A DNA stretch of 33,544 nucleotides from a virus: positions 1-33,544 of IMG/VR virus record IMGVR_UViG_3300033049_000174, one strand, 5' to 3'. The notes below the pieces were generated by a model, which had not been told where the DNA came from, did no database searches, and saw only the letters and a program-made list of their open reading frames with translations. A program made the translations under genes and the position numbers. Shown here piece by piece: positions 22,757 to 29,657 of this stretch (positions are counted from its first letter, which is position 1; each line of letters begins with the position of its first letter).

Positions 22757-22835
22757 AGAAAAAAGCCAACAAGAAGATGCAATGAGTAGTCGAAACGACC
22801 ATCTTCCTTTCAGGAGCTACCCTAGTTGGCTTGGA
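22757..22835 (-). ncRNA. C4-type antisense RNA
   Basis: Transcribed in the same direction as, and just before, the KilA-N gene. Outer stem AAGCCAAC/GTTGGCTT (22763-22770 with 22825-22832), inner stem GAAGATG/CATCTTC (22773-22779 with 22800-22806), small hairpin GTCG-TTT-CGAC, then a U-tract. Two unpaired regions are complementary to the downstream leader at the KilA-N ribosome-binding site. This is the design of P1/P7 C4 RNA, which represses the ant antirepressor. A separate promoter could not be assigned. Confidence 0.8.
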
Positions 22836-22851
22836 TGCCATATTTCAGGCA

Positions 22852-22882
22852 TTAAAAAAGCCGAACTATCACAGTTCGGCTT
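22852..22882 (-). terminator. Intrinsic terminator before the C4 locus
   Basis: Perfect 10-bp stem (22858-22867 with 22873-22882), five-base loop, then a run of U on the minus strand. Together with the dyad at 22921-22945 it separates the C4 locus from the gene before. Confidence 0.85.
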
Positions 22883-22920
22883 AAAGGTAAAACTTGGTTA
22901 AATTATTTAATATTCAATGA

Positions 22921-22945
22921 ACTTGTATAGCGCTCGTATACAAGT
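22921..22945. promoter_or_regulatory. 9-bp dyad between tail genes and the C4 locus
   Basis: ACTTGTATA-N7-TATACAAGT, perfect, right after the stop codon of the 62-residue gene. There is no U-tract, so it looks more like a protein-binding operator than a terminator. P1 controls its c4-ant transcription through repressor operators, which makes this a candidate. Confidence 0.45.
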
Positions 22946-22947
22946 CA

Positions 22948-23136
22948 CTAATCAATAACTTCTAACTCTTCAATTTCATGAGTGTAACCCCAATCATCTA
23001 ATTTCAACTTCAGAACATTAACTATGTACTTTTTTAATTTTTCTTCAGTTGAGAATAGTCCAATAACTTTTCTATTAGTGGACTTGTAACCATCGTAGTC
23101 ACAAGTTGATAATTTATAGAATTTTCTTGCTTCCAT
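22948..23136 (-). CDS. Small protein of unknown function
   Basis: 62 residues, charged and mixed alpha/beta (MEARKFYKLSTCDYDGYKST, then STEEKLKKYIVNVLKLK). The ATG follows the stop of the tail terminator-like gene directly, with AGGGTG as ribosome-binding sequence. No membrane segment or signal peptide. It ends just before the 22921-22945 dyad. Not recognised. Confidence 0.65.
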   Translation of the reverse strand: MEARKFYKLSTCDYDGYKSTNRKVIGLFSTEEKLKKYIVNVLKLKLDDWGYTHEIEELEVID

Positions 23137-23547
23137 TTAATTCACCCTAAATTCGGCTCTCATTATCTTAGCGTAAAAATTATCATCATCCATATCTTTT
23201 GGTGCATGGACTTTATAGACCTCAAGAGAAGAAACACCGAATGATTGAAGAAAATCACGCCATTGATCACACAACTTTGTCATCTCAATGGTTCCAGTGT
23301 TCTTTGGTGCAAAACATTGGATTGAAATAGTACCTATATCTCGAATACAGGGTTCATTTCCAATACCTGCAATCAAACTATCTCCATATTGAATATAGAC
23401 CTTGCACCAAAGTTTATTTGATGGTGGATCAAACGGCTTACCATCTGGCGTTTTCTGATTCTCAATCCGAAGATTTGTTTTTTCCACACCAGTAAATTGA
23501 CCAATACGCTTGTATATCGCCAATTCAGCCTCTGATAAAGTCATCAT
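23137..23547 (-). CDS. Tail terminator-like protein (DUF4128 type)
   Basis: 136 residues. The pattern TLSEAELAIYKRIGQFTGVE, WCKVYIQYGDSLIAGIGN, CIRDIGTISIQCFAPKNTG, and a late RAEFRV strand fit the DUF4128/tail terminator-like family, which caps the tail tube and connects it to the head. Position between the gp10-like protein and the tail tube module agrees. It begins in an overlap with the end of the gp10-like gene, and two adjacent ATGs are available. The family call is by pattern, not search. Confidence 0.8.
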   Translation of the reverse strand: MMTLSEAELAIYKRIGQFTGVEKTNLRIENQKTPDGKPFDPPSNKLWCKVYIQYGDSLIAGIGNEPCIRDIGTISIQCFAPKNTGTIEMTKLCDQWRDFLQSFGVSSLEVYKVHAPKDMDDDNFYAKIMRAEFRVN

Positions 23548-23924
23548 TTATATCTACTCGTAACTGACTGGAATGTGATGGAATAAATACCTAAAGGTGC
23601 TTGCCCAGAATGTCCATTCTCTAGAGCAACTGCATAGGGTAAATTATTACTAATAAAAACTCGCATACCTATTTGGATGCTTAGTACTTTAGCCATTCCA
23701 TCTGCTATGGTAGTAGAACCTGATTTATCAATTTTTTGAAAGTCTTTGGTGTAATCCACACTGCCAATTGAAACTCGATTGTTGCCTCTAAAAGCCCCTG
23801 TATCAACGGGACTTCTAAGGATCACGCCTTGAAGCATTGCTGCTGTGATTTTTCTTTGTAGTTCTGAGCCATCACGTAATACTTGGAGTGAGAATTGTGA
23901 TGGTCTTAATCCGTTCCAGCTCAT
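23544..23924 (-). CDS. HK97 gp10-like head-tail connection protein
   Basis: About 126 residues. Key family pattern: RSPVDTGAFRGNNRVSIGS near residue 38, and NNLPYAVALENGHSGQAPLG near residue 95, as in HK97 gp10-like proteins of the neck. ATG at 23924 (MSWNGLRPSQF) has GGGTG six bases upstream; a GTG at 23933 in frame is the alternative. It lies after a bidirectional terminator that isolates the 24861-23978 cassette and is coupled to the tail terminator-like gene. Confidence 0.85.
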   Translation of the reverse strand: MSWNGLRPSQFSLQVLRDGSELQRKITAAMLQGVILRSPVDTGAFRGNNRVSIGSVDYTKDFQKIDKSGSTTIADGMAKVLSIQIGMRVFISNNLPYAVALENGHSGQAPLGIYSITFQSVTSRYK

Positions 23925-23938
23925 AAGTTTCACCCATT

Positions 23939-23964
23939 AAAAAACCCACCAGGGTGGGTTTTTT
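23939..23964. terminator. Bidirectional terminator closing the membrane-protein cassette
   Basis: Near-perfect stem (23939-23950 with 23953-23964), AAAAAACCCACC against GGTGGGTTTTTT. Strong T-tracts are present on both strands. Confidence 0.9.
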
Positions 23965-23977
23965 GCTTAATTGCTTT

Positions 23978-24427
23978 TTAGCCAAGCCCTATAAACACAC
24001 CAGAACCTTGAAATGTGTTTCTGGAAAATGAAGAGCCGCTAATATTTAATCCATCTTGGTTGCCAGTAATATTTAAACCCAGAGGCCTTAAGTCTAAAAA
24101 AGAAATCACAGCAGAGTCTATACCTGTTTTTTTGACTCTTAATATTTTTTTACCAACATTAAATACCTCAATTACACCCTCTTCTGGCTTATTAACCTCA
24201 ACCCCTTTTACTGTCGGTACATTTCTATCAACCAATAATATTAATTCTTTTGTGGATACATTTTTCACTGCTTGGATCCAGATTACAGGACTAGGGCCAT
24301 TTCCCACCAACAAAGGCAAGCCTTCACCTAAGGAGAATGGGAAACCACCACCTAAAACTTTATTACTACAAATAGTTAGCGTCTGGAATGCCTTGTAGTC
24401 TGAAGGAATATTTTTAAGACTATACAT
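23978..24427 (-). CDS. Unknown protein coupled to a membrane protein
   Basis: 149 residues, start sharing a base with the stop of the membrane protein gene (TAATG). No signal peptide or membrane segment is clear. Beta-rich with glycine patches (VLGGGFPFSLGEGLPLLVGN, then PLGLNITGNQDGLNISGSSF and GSGVFIGLG at the C-terminus). The Gly/Asn-rich end looks like a self-associating or structural surface. It sits inside the head-to-tail gene run but is separated by its own promoter and terminator, so probably a moron, not neck machinery. Family not recognised. Confidence 0.7.
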   Translation of the reverse strand: MYSLKNIPSDYKAFQTLTICSNKVLGGGFPFSLGEGLPLLVGNGPSPVIWIQAVKNVSTKELILLVDRNVPTVKGVEVNKPEEGVIEVFNVGKKILRVKKTGIDSAVISFLDLRPLGLNITGNQDGLNISGSSFSRNTFQGSGVFIGLG

Positions 24428-24861
24428 TAGTTATCCTTTGCTTTAACAATTGATCTGGATGGTGGATTTTTAGCGAAGTGCTCTTCTATTTCCTTGAATA
24501 ACTCTTTCTTAGGATTAGGCAGCATTAAGCCAATACAATAGCAAATAATTGCTATTCCTATAGCCCCAAAACCAGCAATTACCTCATATGACTCGATTTT
24601 TGCTGTATAACCTAACTGTTGCGCAATGTAGCGCCCTATACTAGTAAGCAACAAGCCAAAACCTATAAAAAATATACTGCTTGATAATAAGTCAAATTTT
24701 CTAACGGGGCTTTTTAAGTTATAAAAGTCCATAACCGTAAGATGAAAGTCCGGTTGCGAAGTCAAGCTATAACCAGTCCCCATCAAAGCGTTATTAACCT
24801 TTAATGTGACTTCTACTGTCTGGTTTTCTAATCCTGAATTTTCCACACTTGATTCACACAA
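24427..24861 (-). CDS. Two-helix membrane protein, probable moron
   Basis: 144 residues with two membrane segments (about residues 58-77: LLSSSIFFIGFGLLLTSIG; and 94-114: VIAGFGAIGIAIICYCIGLM) and soluble ends. A TTG codon at 24861 opens the frame only about 10 bases after the predicted transcription start, so translation may be nearly leaderless or begin further in, for example at an ATG at 24783. A strong TATAAT promoter lies just upstream and a bidirectional terminator ends the cassette after its partner gene. It was not recognised as any neck protein. A role in lysogeny (exclusion) is possible but unproven. Confidence 0.65.
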   Translation of the reverse strand: MCESSVENSGLENQTVEVTLKVNNALMGTGYSLTSQPDFHLTVMDFYNLKSPVRKFDLLSSSIFFIGFGLLLTSIGRYIAQQLGYTAKIESYEVIAGFGAIGIAIICYCIGLMLPNPKKELFKEIEEHFAKNPPSRSIVKAKDN

Positions 24862-24876
24862 ATATGAGTAGATCTG

Positions 24877-24904
24877 ATTATATTCATATTTATTTAATAA
24901 TAAA
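24877..24904 (-). promoter_or_regulatory. Moron promoter with consensus -10
   Basis: TATAAT (24882-24877 on the minus strand) in very AT-rich sequence, with a weak TTTATT about 16 bases upstream. It lies directly before the membrane-protein gene and after the stop of the 123-residue neck gene. Confidence 0.6.
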
Positions 24905-24912
24905 CATTAAAT

Positions 24913-25284
24913 TCACATCTTTCTAATCTGACAAACCCAAATACTTTCACTCGGATCCTCAGCAACATTTAAAACTTTAAATCTACCTTTAGAAGTTACC
25001 CAAACATCATCAATCTGAGGCACACCAGTTACTTCATTTTGAAGCACAGTAGCTTTTACATCTTCAACTTGATAATCAATAGGCTTTACCAAATCTCGCT
25101 TATATGAGCCAAATACACCACGTCCAGAGTATTGCTCAACGGTCACAGTAGGATAAGTTTGTGTTTCAAAGTTGAAATCACCTGATTGGATTTCTTTGGA
25201 GCAAGTGAAAGTTGTGATGGCATCAGCTAAATCAGTATCAAATGCCTCTCCAATGTCGGCTTGTAGTTCATTTCTCAATCCCAT
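24913..25284 (-). CDS. Head-tail stopper-like neck protein
   Basis: 123 residues starting MGLRNELQADIGEAFDTDLA. Beta-rich middle with GRGVFGSYKRDLV, and a C-terminal VWVTSKGRFKVLNVAEDPSE then WVCQIRK. This pattern (short helix, then a beta barrel ending near a conserved RF..L.V) fits head-tail joining stopper proteins. It overlaps the previous gene's end by 17 bases. Position after the adaptor and before gp10-like supports the call. Exact family not confirmed. Confidence 0.72.
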   Translation of the reverse strand: MGLRNELQADIGEAFDTDLADAITTFTCSKEIQSGDFNFETQTYPTVTVEQYSGRGVFGSYKRDLVKPIDYQVEDVKATVLQNEVTGVPQIDDVWVTSKGRFKVLNVAEDPSESIWVCQIRKM

Positions 25285-25657
25285 TCAAACTCTCGCTTTC
25301 CTCAAACATAGCAAACAAATCTTGAGCGATACGCTGAATTGAATATGCCTCAAACTCAGTGCTTGGCTTTTTCTCACCCATTAGCTTTCTGATTCGCTGC
25401 CAAATATGAACCGCTTCATGTAGTAAAAGCCCATGAACTTCAATCAGTGTTCTTTCGCTGCAATCGCCCAATTGAACAATGCAATGCTTACCTTTGTCGT
25501 AATAATCAACCTGAGCACCAGCACCCAAATGCATAAATTCTTGTGTATCAGTTACATCATCAAACAGTAGATCGAACTGATCTTGATTGCGAACAAGTGT
25601 GTATTTTGAATGATCAAAAGGTGAAATATGCCATTCTGGAACGTAGTTGTTATTCAT
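25268..25657 (-). CDS. HExxH zincin-like protein in the head-tail module
   Basis: 129 residues. A helix with HEAVHIWQ (H80, E81, H84) is followed by STEFEAYSIQR (E103). The HExxH plus downstream glutamate fits a zincin-type metalloprotease site. No signal peptide is seen. The start at 25657 is an ATG in TGATG with AAGGA seven bases upstream; a GTG three bases earlier is in frame. It lies between the neck adaptor and stopper-like genes, where a peptidase is not expected in lambda. Possible roles are maturation of head proteins or a phage-encoded metal-binding neck component. Confidence 0.72.
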   Translation of the reverse strand: MNNNYVPEWHISPFDHSKYTLVRNQDQFDLLFDDVTDTQEFMHLGAGAQVDYYDKGKHCIVQLGDCSERTLIEVHGLLLHEAVHIWQRIRKLMGEKKPSTEFEAYSIQRIAQDLFAMFEESESLNGIEK

Positions 25658-26040
25658 CACAATTTCCTTACCATTTGAACTCGAGACTTTTTGGTATAAG
25701 GCTTAATCAAATCCCAAATGTATTGCTCAACTGCATTAATGGATTTGGAGCCATCTTGGTATACCTTTTCACTTTCAACACTGTCAGCTTTGACTCGTTT
25801 GGATTTAAGATCTTGGTCTTTATCGATATAGAGTTTTTTATCAATGATGCCTTTAATGATTTCAAAAGATGCATCTTTTAAATCTTGTGGCGCATCTTTA
25901 ACATTTTCATAATCTTTAACATTGCGAGCGATTAAATATGCTCGACTTTTCTTAAGAAGTTGAGCCTTGTCACTTTCACTTTGGCTGGTCCAAGTATCCC
26001 CAAGCGCTTGCTCAACTTCTGATTCAGTGACAAAACTCAT
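25657..26040 (-). CDS. Head-tail adaptor (connector) protein
   Basis: 127 residues, mostly helical: SFVTESEVEQALGDTWTSQS, LLKKSRAYLIARNVKDYENV, DASFEIIKGIIDKK. This four-helix plan with a charged C-terminal loop is that of HK97 gp6-type adaptors that dock under the portal (also annotated as DnaT-like in phage genomes). It directly follows the capsid block and overlaps the next gene's start. Called by plan and position. Confidence 0.75.
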   Translation of the reverse strand: MSFVTESEVEQALGDTWTSQSESDKAQLLKKSRAYLIARNVKDYENVKDAPQDLKDASFEIIKGIIDKKLYIDKDQDLKSKRVKADSVESEKVYQDGSKSINAVEQYIWDLIKPYTKKSRVQMVRKL

Positions 26041-26047
26041 GACTCAC

Positions 26048-26458
26048 CTACTTTGCTTTGGTTGTTTTCGGTTTTTCTTCATCCGTTTTATCGGCGTTTG
26101 CTTCCAATTCGGTGATACGGGCTTTCATTGCTTCAATGTTATTTTGGAATGCAATAAATTCACCTTTTGATGTTTTAAGCTGGTCTAAAGCTTCATCACG
26201 TTCTGCAACCACTTTTTCACACTCAGCTTTTGCTTCATCAACAACTGCTTGTAATTCAGGCGTGATGCCTACATTAACTTGAACTGATAGAGCCTGAGCA
26301 TTTAAGAACGCATAGGCTTGTTTTACTGCTTCAGCATTTGGGAATTCATCATCGACTTCAACTGAAGTTGCGGCAGAGATAACACCTAGATATGAAGTCC
26401 GGTAGCAAACATTTGGCTGCTGATTTTCAGGAATTGTATTTGTATAAATTACTTTCAC
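26048..26458 (-). CDS. Coiled-coil protein after the major capsid gene
   Basis: 136 residues from GTG 26458, which has GGAG six bases upstream. The open frame to 26494 runs into a terminator hairpin and is not preferred. N-terminal beta part (MKVIYTNTIPENQQPNVCYR), then a long charged helix from about residue 75 (VVDEAKAECEKVVAERDEAL, then LEANADKTDEEK), probably a coiled coil, and a K/T-rich tail. The place after the capsid suggests a head decoration or accessory protein. Not recognised. Confidence 0.72.
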   Translation of the reverse strand: MKVIYTNTIPENQQPNVCYRTSYLGVISAATSVEVDDEFPNAEAVKQAYAFLNAQALSVQVNVGITPELQAVVDEAKAECEKVVAERDEALDQLKTSKGEFIAFQNNIEAMKARITELEANADKTDEEKPKTTKAK

Positions 26459-26470
26459 TTTGTTCTCCAA

Positions 26471-26492
26471 AACAAAGGCGACCGAAGCCGCC
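26471..26492 (-). terminator. Intrinsic terminator after major capsid gene
   Basis: Stem GGCGGC-UUCG-GUCGCC on the minus strand (26477-26482 with 26487-26492), one pair being G-U, so it folds best as a minus-strand RNA. Followed by UUUGUUUU. Short, but with a UUCG tetraloop. Confidence 0.75.
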
Positions 26493-26499
26493 AAGTTTA

Positions 26500-27471
26500 T
26501 TAAGGTGTACCTGAGATTACCGCAGCAAAAGGCACAAGTTTACGATCAAACACACGCTCCCAATTCGCAGCATTTGCATATTGAGCAATTGTTGGAGTTT
26601 TATTTGGATCTTCCTCGCCTTTCCATGAGAACCCAGCAGGCTGTAAGATGTAAGTCTTACGCTCTACGATGATTTCAGAACCACCACCATTACCACCTAA
26701 GGCATCACGCTGTACTTCGACTGGATTTGTTGGTGTACCTTCACCATAACCGAAGGCACCCGTACCAAAGAACATTGAAAGATACTGTTTAGTACCATAA
26801 GTAAGACCATCATCCATAAAGATTGGCTTACCAAGGTAAGTAGTTAAGATGATGTTGCCTTGAGAGTCTTTCACATACTCGATCAGGTCTTTTTGCACCA
26901 TCTGCTTCATTACAACAGAATGCACGCCAATTGCAGCAAACTGATCAGCAGCATCACCAGCGGTAAATGCTGCATCTTGCATTGCTGTCGCGGTCATCGC
27001 TGCGCCAGCATCAATAACCATATCGCCTGAATTATTGGCAAGGTTAGATGCAATCACACCACGTGCAGCACCTAACAAATAACGCTGCCATTGACGCTCC
27101 CAATACTTCCCATAACGGTTGCGAATGTGTTGCATTGGTTCGCTGTTGGCAAGCTCAGTCGTTAAATCTGACACGCCATAAGGTTTGTTCAAATAAAGAG
27201 TACGCGCTTGCATCTTGCCTTGCGACGCTTTACCCACTTTACCTTTTTGATCTGGATCGTCTGTAGAGACGTTTGCTTCTTCACTGGCATCAAGATCCTG
27301 CCAGTAAGAAATCGTTGAAGTGCCTTGACCATTATTTGCAATATCACTCAAAGCTGGGTTTTTAGTAACGATTCCTGACTGATAAACTGCCGTTTTTTCA
27401 GGTGAGTTCACTGGATCTAATGTTTGGTAGTAATCCCCAACAAAAATATCCGCAATACGAGTAGCTGGCAT
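26500..27471 (-). CDS. Major capsid protein
   Basis: 323 residues. Layout fits HK97-fold coat proteins of the Gp13-like type: N-terminal ADIFVGDYYQTLDPVNS, spine-like helix around YGVSDLTTELANSEPMQHIR, then ERQWQRYLLGAARGVIAS, loops rich in G/A (VIDAGAAMTATAMQDAAFTA) and KTYILQPAGFSWKGEEDPNK near the end. It comes right after the scaffold gene, with a three-base gap to it, and is followed by its own terminator. Length is usual for coat proteins of this size of phage. Confidence 0.9.
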   Translation of the reverse strand: MPATRIADIFVGDYYQTLDPVNSPEKTAVYQSGIVTKNPALSDIANNGQGTSTISYWQDLDASEEANVSTDDPDQKGKVGKASQGKMQARTLYLNKPYGVSDLTTELANSEPMQHIRNRYGKYWERQWQRYLLGAARGVIASNLANNSGDMVIDAGAAMTATAMQDAAFTAGDAADQFAAIGVHSVVMKQMVQKDLIEYVKDSQGNIILTTYLGKPIFMDDGLTYGTKQYLSMFFGTGAFGYGEGTPTNPVEVQRDALGGNGGGSEIIVERKTYILQPAGFSWKGEEDPNKTPTIAQYANAANWERVFDRKLVPFAAVISGTP

Positions 27472-27474
27472 AAA

Positions 27475-28206
27475 TTAGTTTTCCTTAGTTTTTAATAACT
27501 GTTGAAATGCGTTTGGATTTTCACGAGCAATTGCTGCTCGTTCTGATTCTGTATAGTCAGACCATTTTTTAGTTGATGTTCCTGAACCTGGTGCACCAGA
27601 GCCTTGTGCTTTAGGGAAGAAATAAGACTTGGTTTCACGCAGACTTTCGACCCATTCTTTAGGGCTCAATGGTGTTGTGCCATCTTTCCCAATGATTGTT
27701 TCGCCATTGGCATCGATCATCACAGCATTGCCTTTTTCATCTAAAGCAAATTGTGATAAAGCTAAAGCCGTAACATCGTCTGTCGCTTCTGATAAACCAC
27801 CAACACCACTGAACGCTTGAGCGATCTGACCTTTCACTACTGACTGTTTAAACTGGTTTGCATATGCTTCCGCTTTATTTGCCCGCTCAGTTTCAGCCTG
27901 TAGTTGTTTGTCATGGTCCTGCTTCATTTTTTCTGTACGCTTTTGAATGACTTCATCAATCTTGCCCTCGGCAATCAGTTTTGATTCTTCATCCATATTG
28001 GCTTTTGAAAGAAGGTCTTTAACTGCTGTTAAATCCACCCCTTCCAACTGCTTTTTAATGCCTGAAAGTTCAGTGTTTAAGTCTTTGTTCTTACCAAGAA
28101 GTTCATCATTTTTTGCCTTCAAGCCTTTGACCTGTTCATCTACGGCATTTTTGATTGCTTCTTGAATTTCAGGGTTGTTTAAATCAACTTTATTGTCATC
28201 TGACAT
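27475..28206 (-). CDS. Scaffolding protein
   Basis: 243 residues, acidic and helical: NNPEIQEAIKNAVDEQVKGL, then a long coiled coil (LKAKNDELLGKNKDLNTELS, EVIQKRTEKMKQDHDKQLQA, TERANKAEAYANQFKQS) and a C-terminal Gly/Ser/Thr-rich linker before KKWSDYTESERAAIARENP. This is the usual plan of internal scaffolds that guide procapsid assembly. It directly precedes the capsid gene. No maturation-protease motif was seen in it. Confidence 0.88.
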   Translation of the reverse strand: MSDDNKVDLNNPEIQEAIKNAVDEQVKGLKAKNDELLGKNKDLNTELSGIKKQLEGVDLTAVKDLLSKANMDEESKLIAEGKIDEVIQKRTEKMKQDHDKQLQAETERANKAEAYANQFKQSVVKGQIAQAFSGVGGLSEATDDVTALALSQFALDEKGNAVMIDANGETIIGKDGTTPLSPKEWVESLRETKSYFFPKAQGSGAPGSGTSTKKWSDYTESERAAIARENPNAFQQLLKTKEN

Positions 28207-28261
28207 TGTCTATTCCTCGAATAACCGCCTTGCGGATTTGTGAACCTGAGCTTTGCGCAGG

Positions 28262-28288
28262 CAATAAAAAAGCACCTTGGTAGGTGCT
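28262..28288 (-). terminator. Intrinsic terminator before scaffold gene
   Basis: Stem AGCACCT/AGGTGCT (28271-28277 with 28282-28288), loop of four, then TTTTTTATTG on the minus strand. The 55-base remainder before the scaffold start holds only the AGGA ribosome-binding sequence and a weak 4-bp hairpin. Confidence 0.8.
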
Positions 28289-28305
28289 GTGATTTGAATC
28301 TTTAT

Positions 28306-28530
28306 TTAAAACGTTTGTCGAAAATCATCTTCAAAGCGTATTCCAGTCGATCCCCATGCTTCAAAAGTAGCAATGAGCTTTGCTGGGGCATCTGCTGAAC
28401 TCTCAATCTTAATATCAATCAATCCGCTTAGTGGCTGCCCTGTTTCCTCATCACAAAGAGTGAGTTTATGTTTGAATTTTGGATGACGCTTTACAACCAA
28501 CATTCGCTTGCAATTCTTATCACCGCTCAT
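28306..28530 (-). CDS. Small protein coupled to minor head gene
   Basis: 74 residues, ATG overlapping the stop of the minor head gene (ATGA). Beta-rich with KRMLVVKRHPKFKHKLTL, then PAKLIATFEAWGSTGIRFED, like small phage beta-barrel head accessory proteins. No motif allows a firm assignment. It lies just before a terminator and the scaffold gene. Confidence 0.72.
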   Translation of the reverse strand: MSGDKNCKRMLVVKRHPKFKHKLTLCDEETGQPLSGLIDIKIESSADAPAKLIATFEAWGSTGIRFEDDFRQTF

Positions 28531-29654
28531 AACCCCAACTCCTTAAACGTTTGTTCATCTAGTACTTTTAATTCTTTCAAAGTAAAAGGCTTGCCATTTA
28601 AAGGGTCAACAAACTTATCGATTAGATATCCGCCTTCAGAATAAAGCTTGTATTTTGATGGACCTAACCATTCTTTTTGAAAAGACTCATCTTGCCGATC
28701 AAACCACTCTTTATAGGTCGTATTAGCATCAACTTGACCTATCTTGCCATCACGCTGATCTTTAGGAATATCCTTAATCGCTCGATTATCTGCCACAAAT
28801 GGTCTTAATCCAGCAACCTTCCCATCGGCATCTACGCCAAGCAAAGTTGATCTACAATGGGGATGCAATGGTGGATGCCTGATATTTGGATCACCCTTTT
28901 GCCATGTTGTTTGATCTAAAGACGCGCACAGTAATGAAGTTCTACCATCAAGCACACTAAAGAACTTGTAGAAATCAAATCCCAAAGCATCCCAAGTAGA
29001 CAAATAAGATTGATTTGACACATGACTTCGCGCGGTCCTAACCACCCGATCCACATCTTTAAACGATTGATCGATCAAACCATCAAAATGAACTTTCTTT
29101 CCATCAATCGTTTTGTCATAACCTCGAATTCGTTTAATGATTTCATAATTAGTTTGACCAGAATTAATTCCATCTCGAATCGTATATTCAACTTTTTGGC
29201 GCGCTATAGTGGCAATATTCTCAAGCAAACTATCTACCAAAGCACCACCAGTTAAAGGTTTGTGCCTGATCTTTGTATACAGTTTTTTGCCATCAGGCTC
29301 TTTAATTGGATTATTTAGCGCCTTTGATAACCACATTGACTCGTAAACAGCGAATGCCGTTGCTGTTACTGCAAAAGTTTCAGGCAACGCAACACTTAAG
29401 TTTAAGAACCATTCATTAATAAGGCTGCGCACTTCTTTGAGCTTTGGTGTCGTGTATTGCGCACCAGATAAGGCTATTTTCTCTTGATCGCTTAATTCAT
29501 CCAGCAAATCACGAAGTTTCACAACCATTTCATTAGTTTGATTGCTAAAAACCTGCCACATCTCATTAACAGTTTGACTCGATGCCCGGTGCAAATAAGT
29601 TTGATGCTGTATAAATGCATTTAGAAACGCTTGCTCTTGAATCGAGTTATTCAT
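28527..29654 (-). CDS. Minor head protein, Mu F / SPP1 gp7-like
   Basis: 375 residues. The C-terminal domain holds the signature of the Mu F-like family: FFSVLDGRTSLLCASLDQ and HPPLHPHCRSTLLGVD (two conserved histidines and a cysteine). The N-terminal half is helical. Such proteins sit inside the capsid and are carried with or near the portal; some are injected. It starts three bases after the portal stop and is coupled to the 74-residue gene. Confidence 0.87.
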   Translation of the reverse strand: MNNSIQEQAFLNAFIQHQTYLHRASSQTVNEMWQVFSNQTNEMVVKLRDLLDELSDQEKIALSGAQYTTPKLKEVRSLINEWFLNLSVALPETFAVTATAFAVYESMWLSKALNNPIKEPDGKKLYTKIRHKPLTGGALVDSLLENIATIARQKVEYTIRDGINSGQTNYEIIKRIRGYDKTIDGKKVHFDGLIDQSFKDVDRVVRTARSHVSNQSYLSTWDALGFDFYKFFSVLDGRTSLLCASLDQTTWQKGDPNIRHPPLHPHCRSTLLGVDADGKVAGLRPFVADNRAIKDIPKDQRDGKIGQVDANTTYKEWFDRQDESFQKEWLGPSKYKLYSEGGYLIDKFVDPLNGKPFTLKELKVLDEQTFKELGL

Positions 29655-29657
29655 GGT

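Noticed and set aside
22734-22841. N-terminal extension of the KilA-N protein
   Set aside because: It would translate through the C4-type RNA, and a good ribosome-binding sequence precedes the ATG at 22733.
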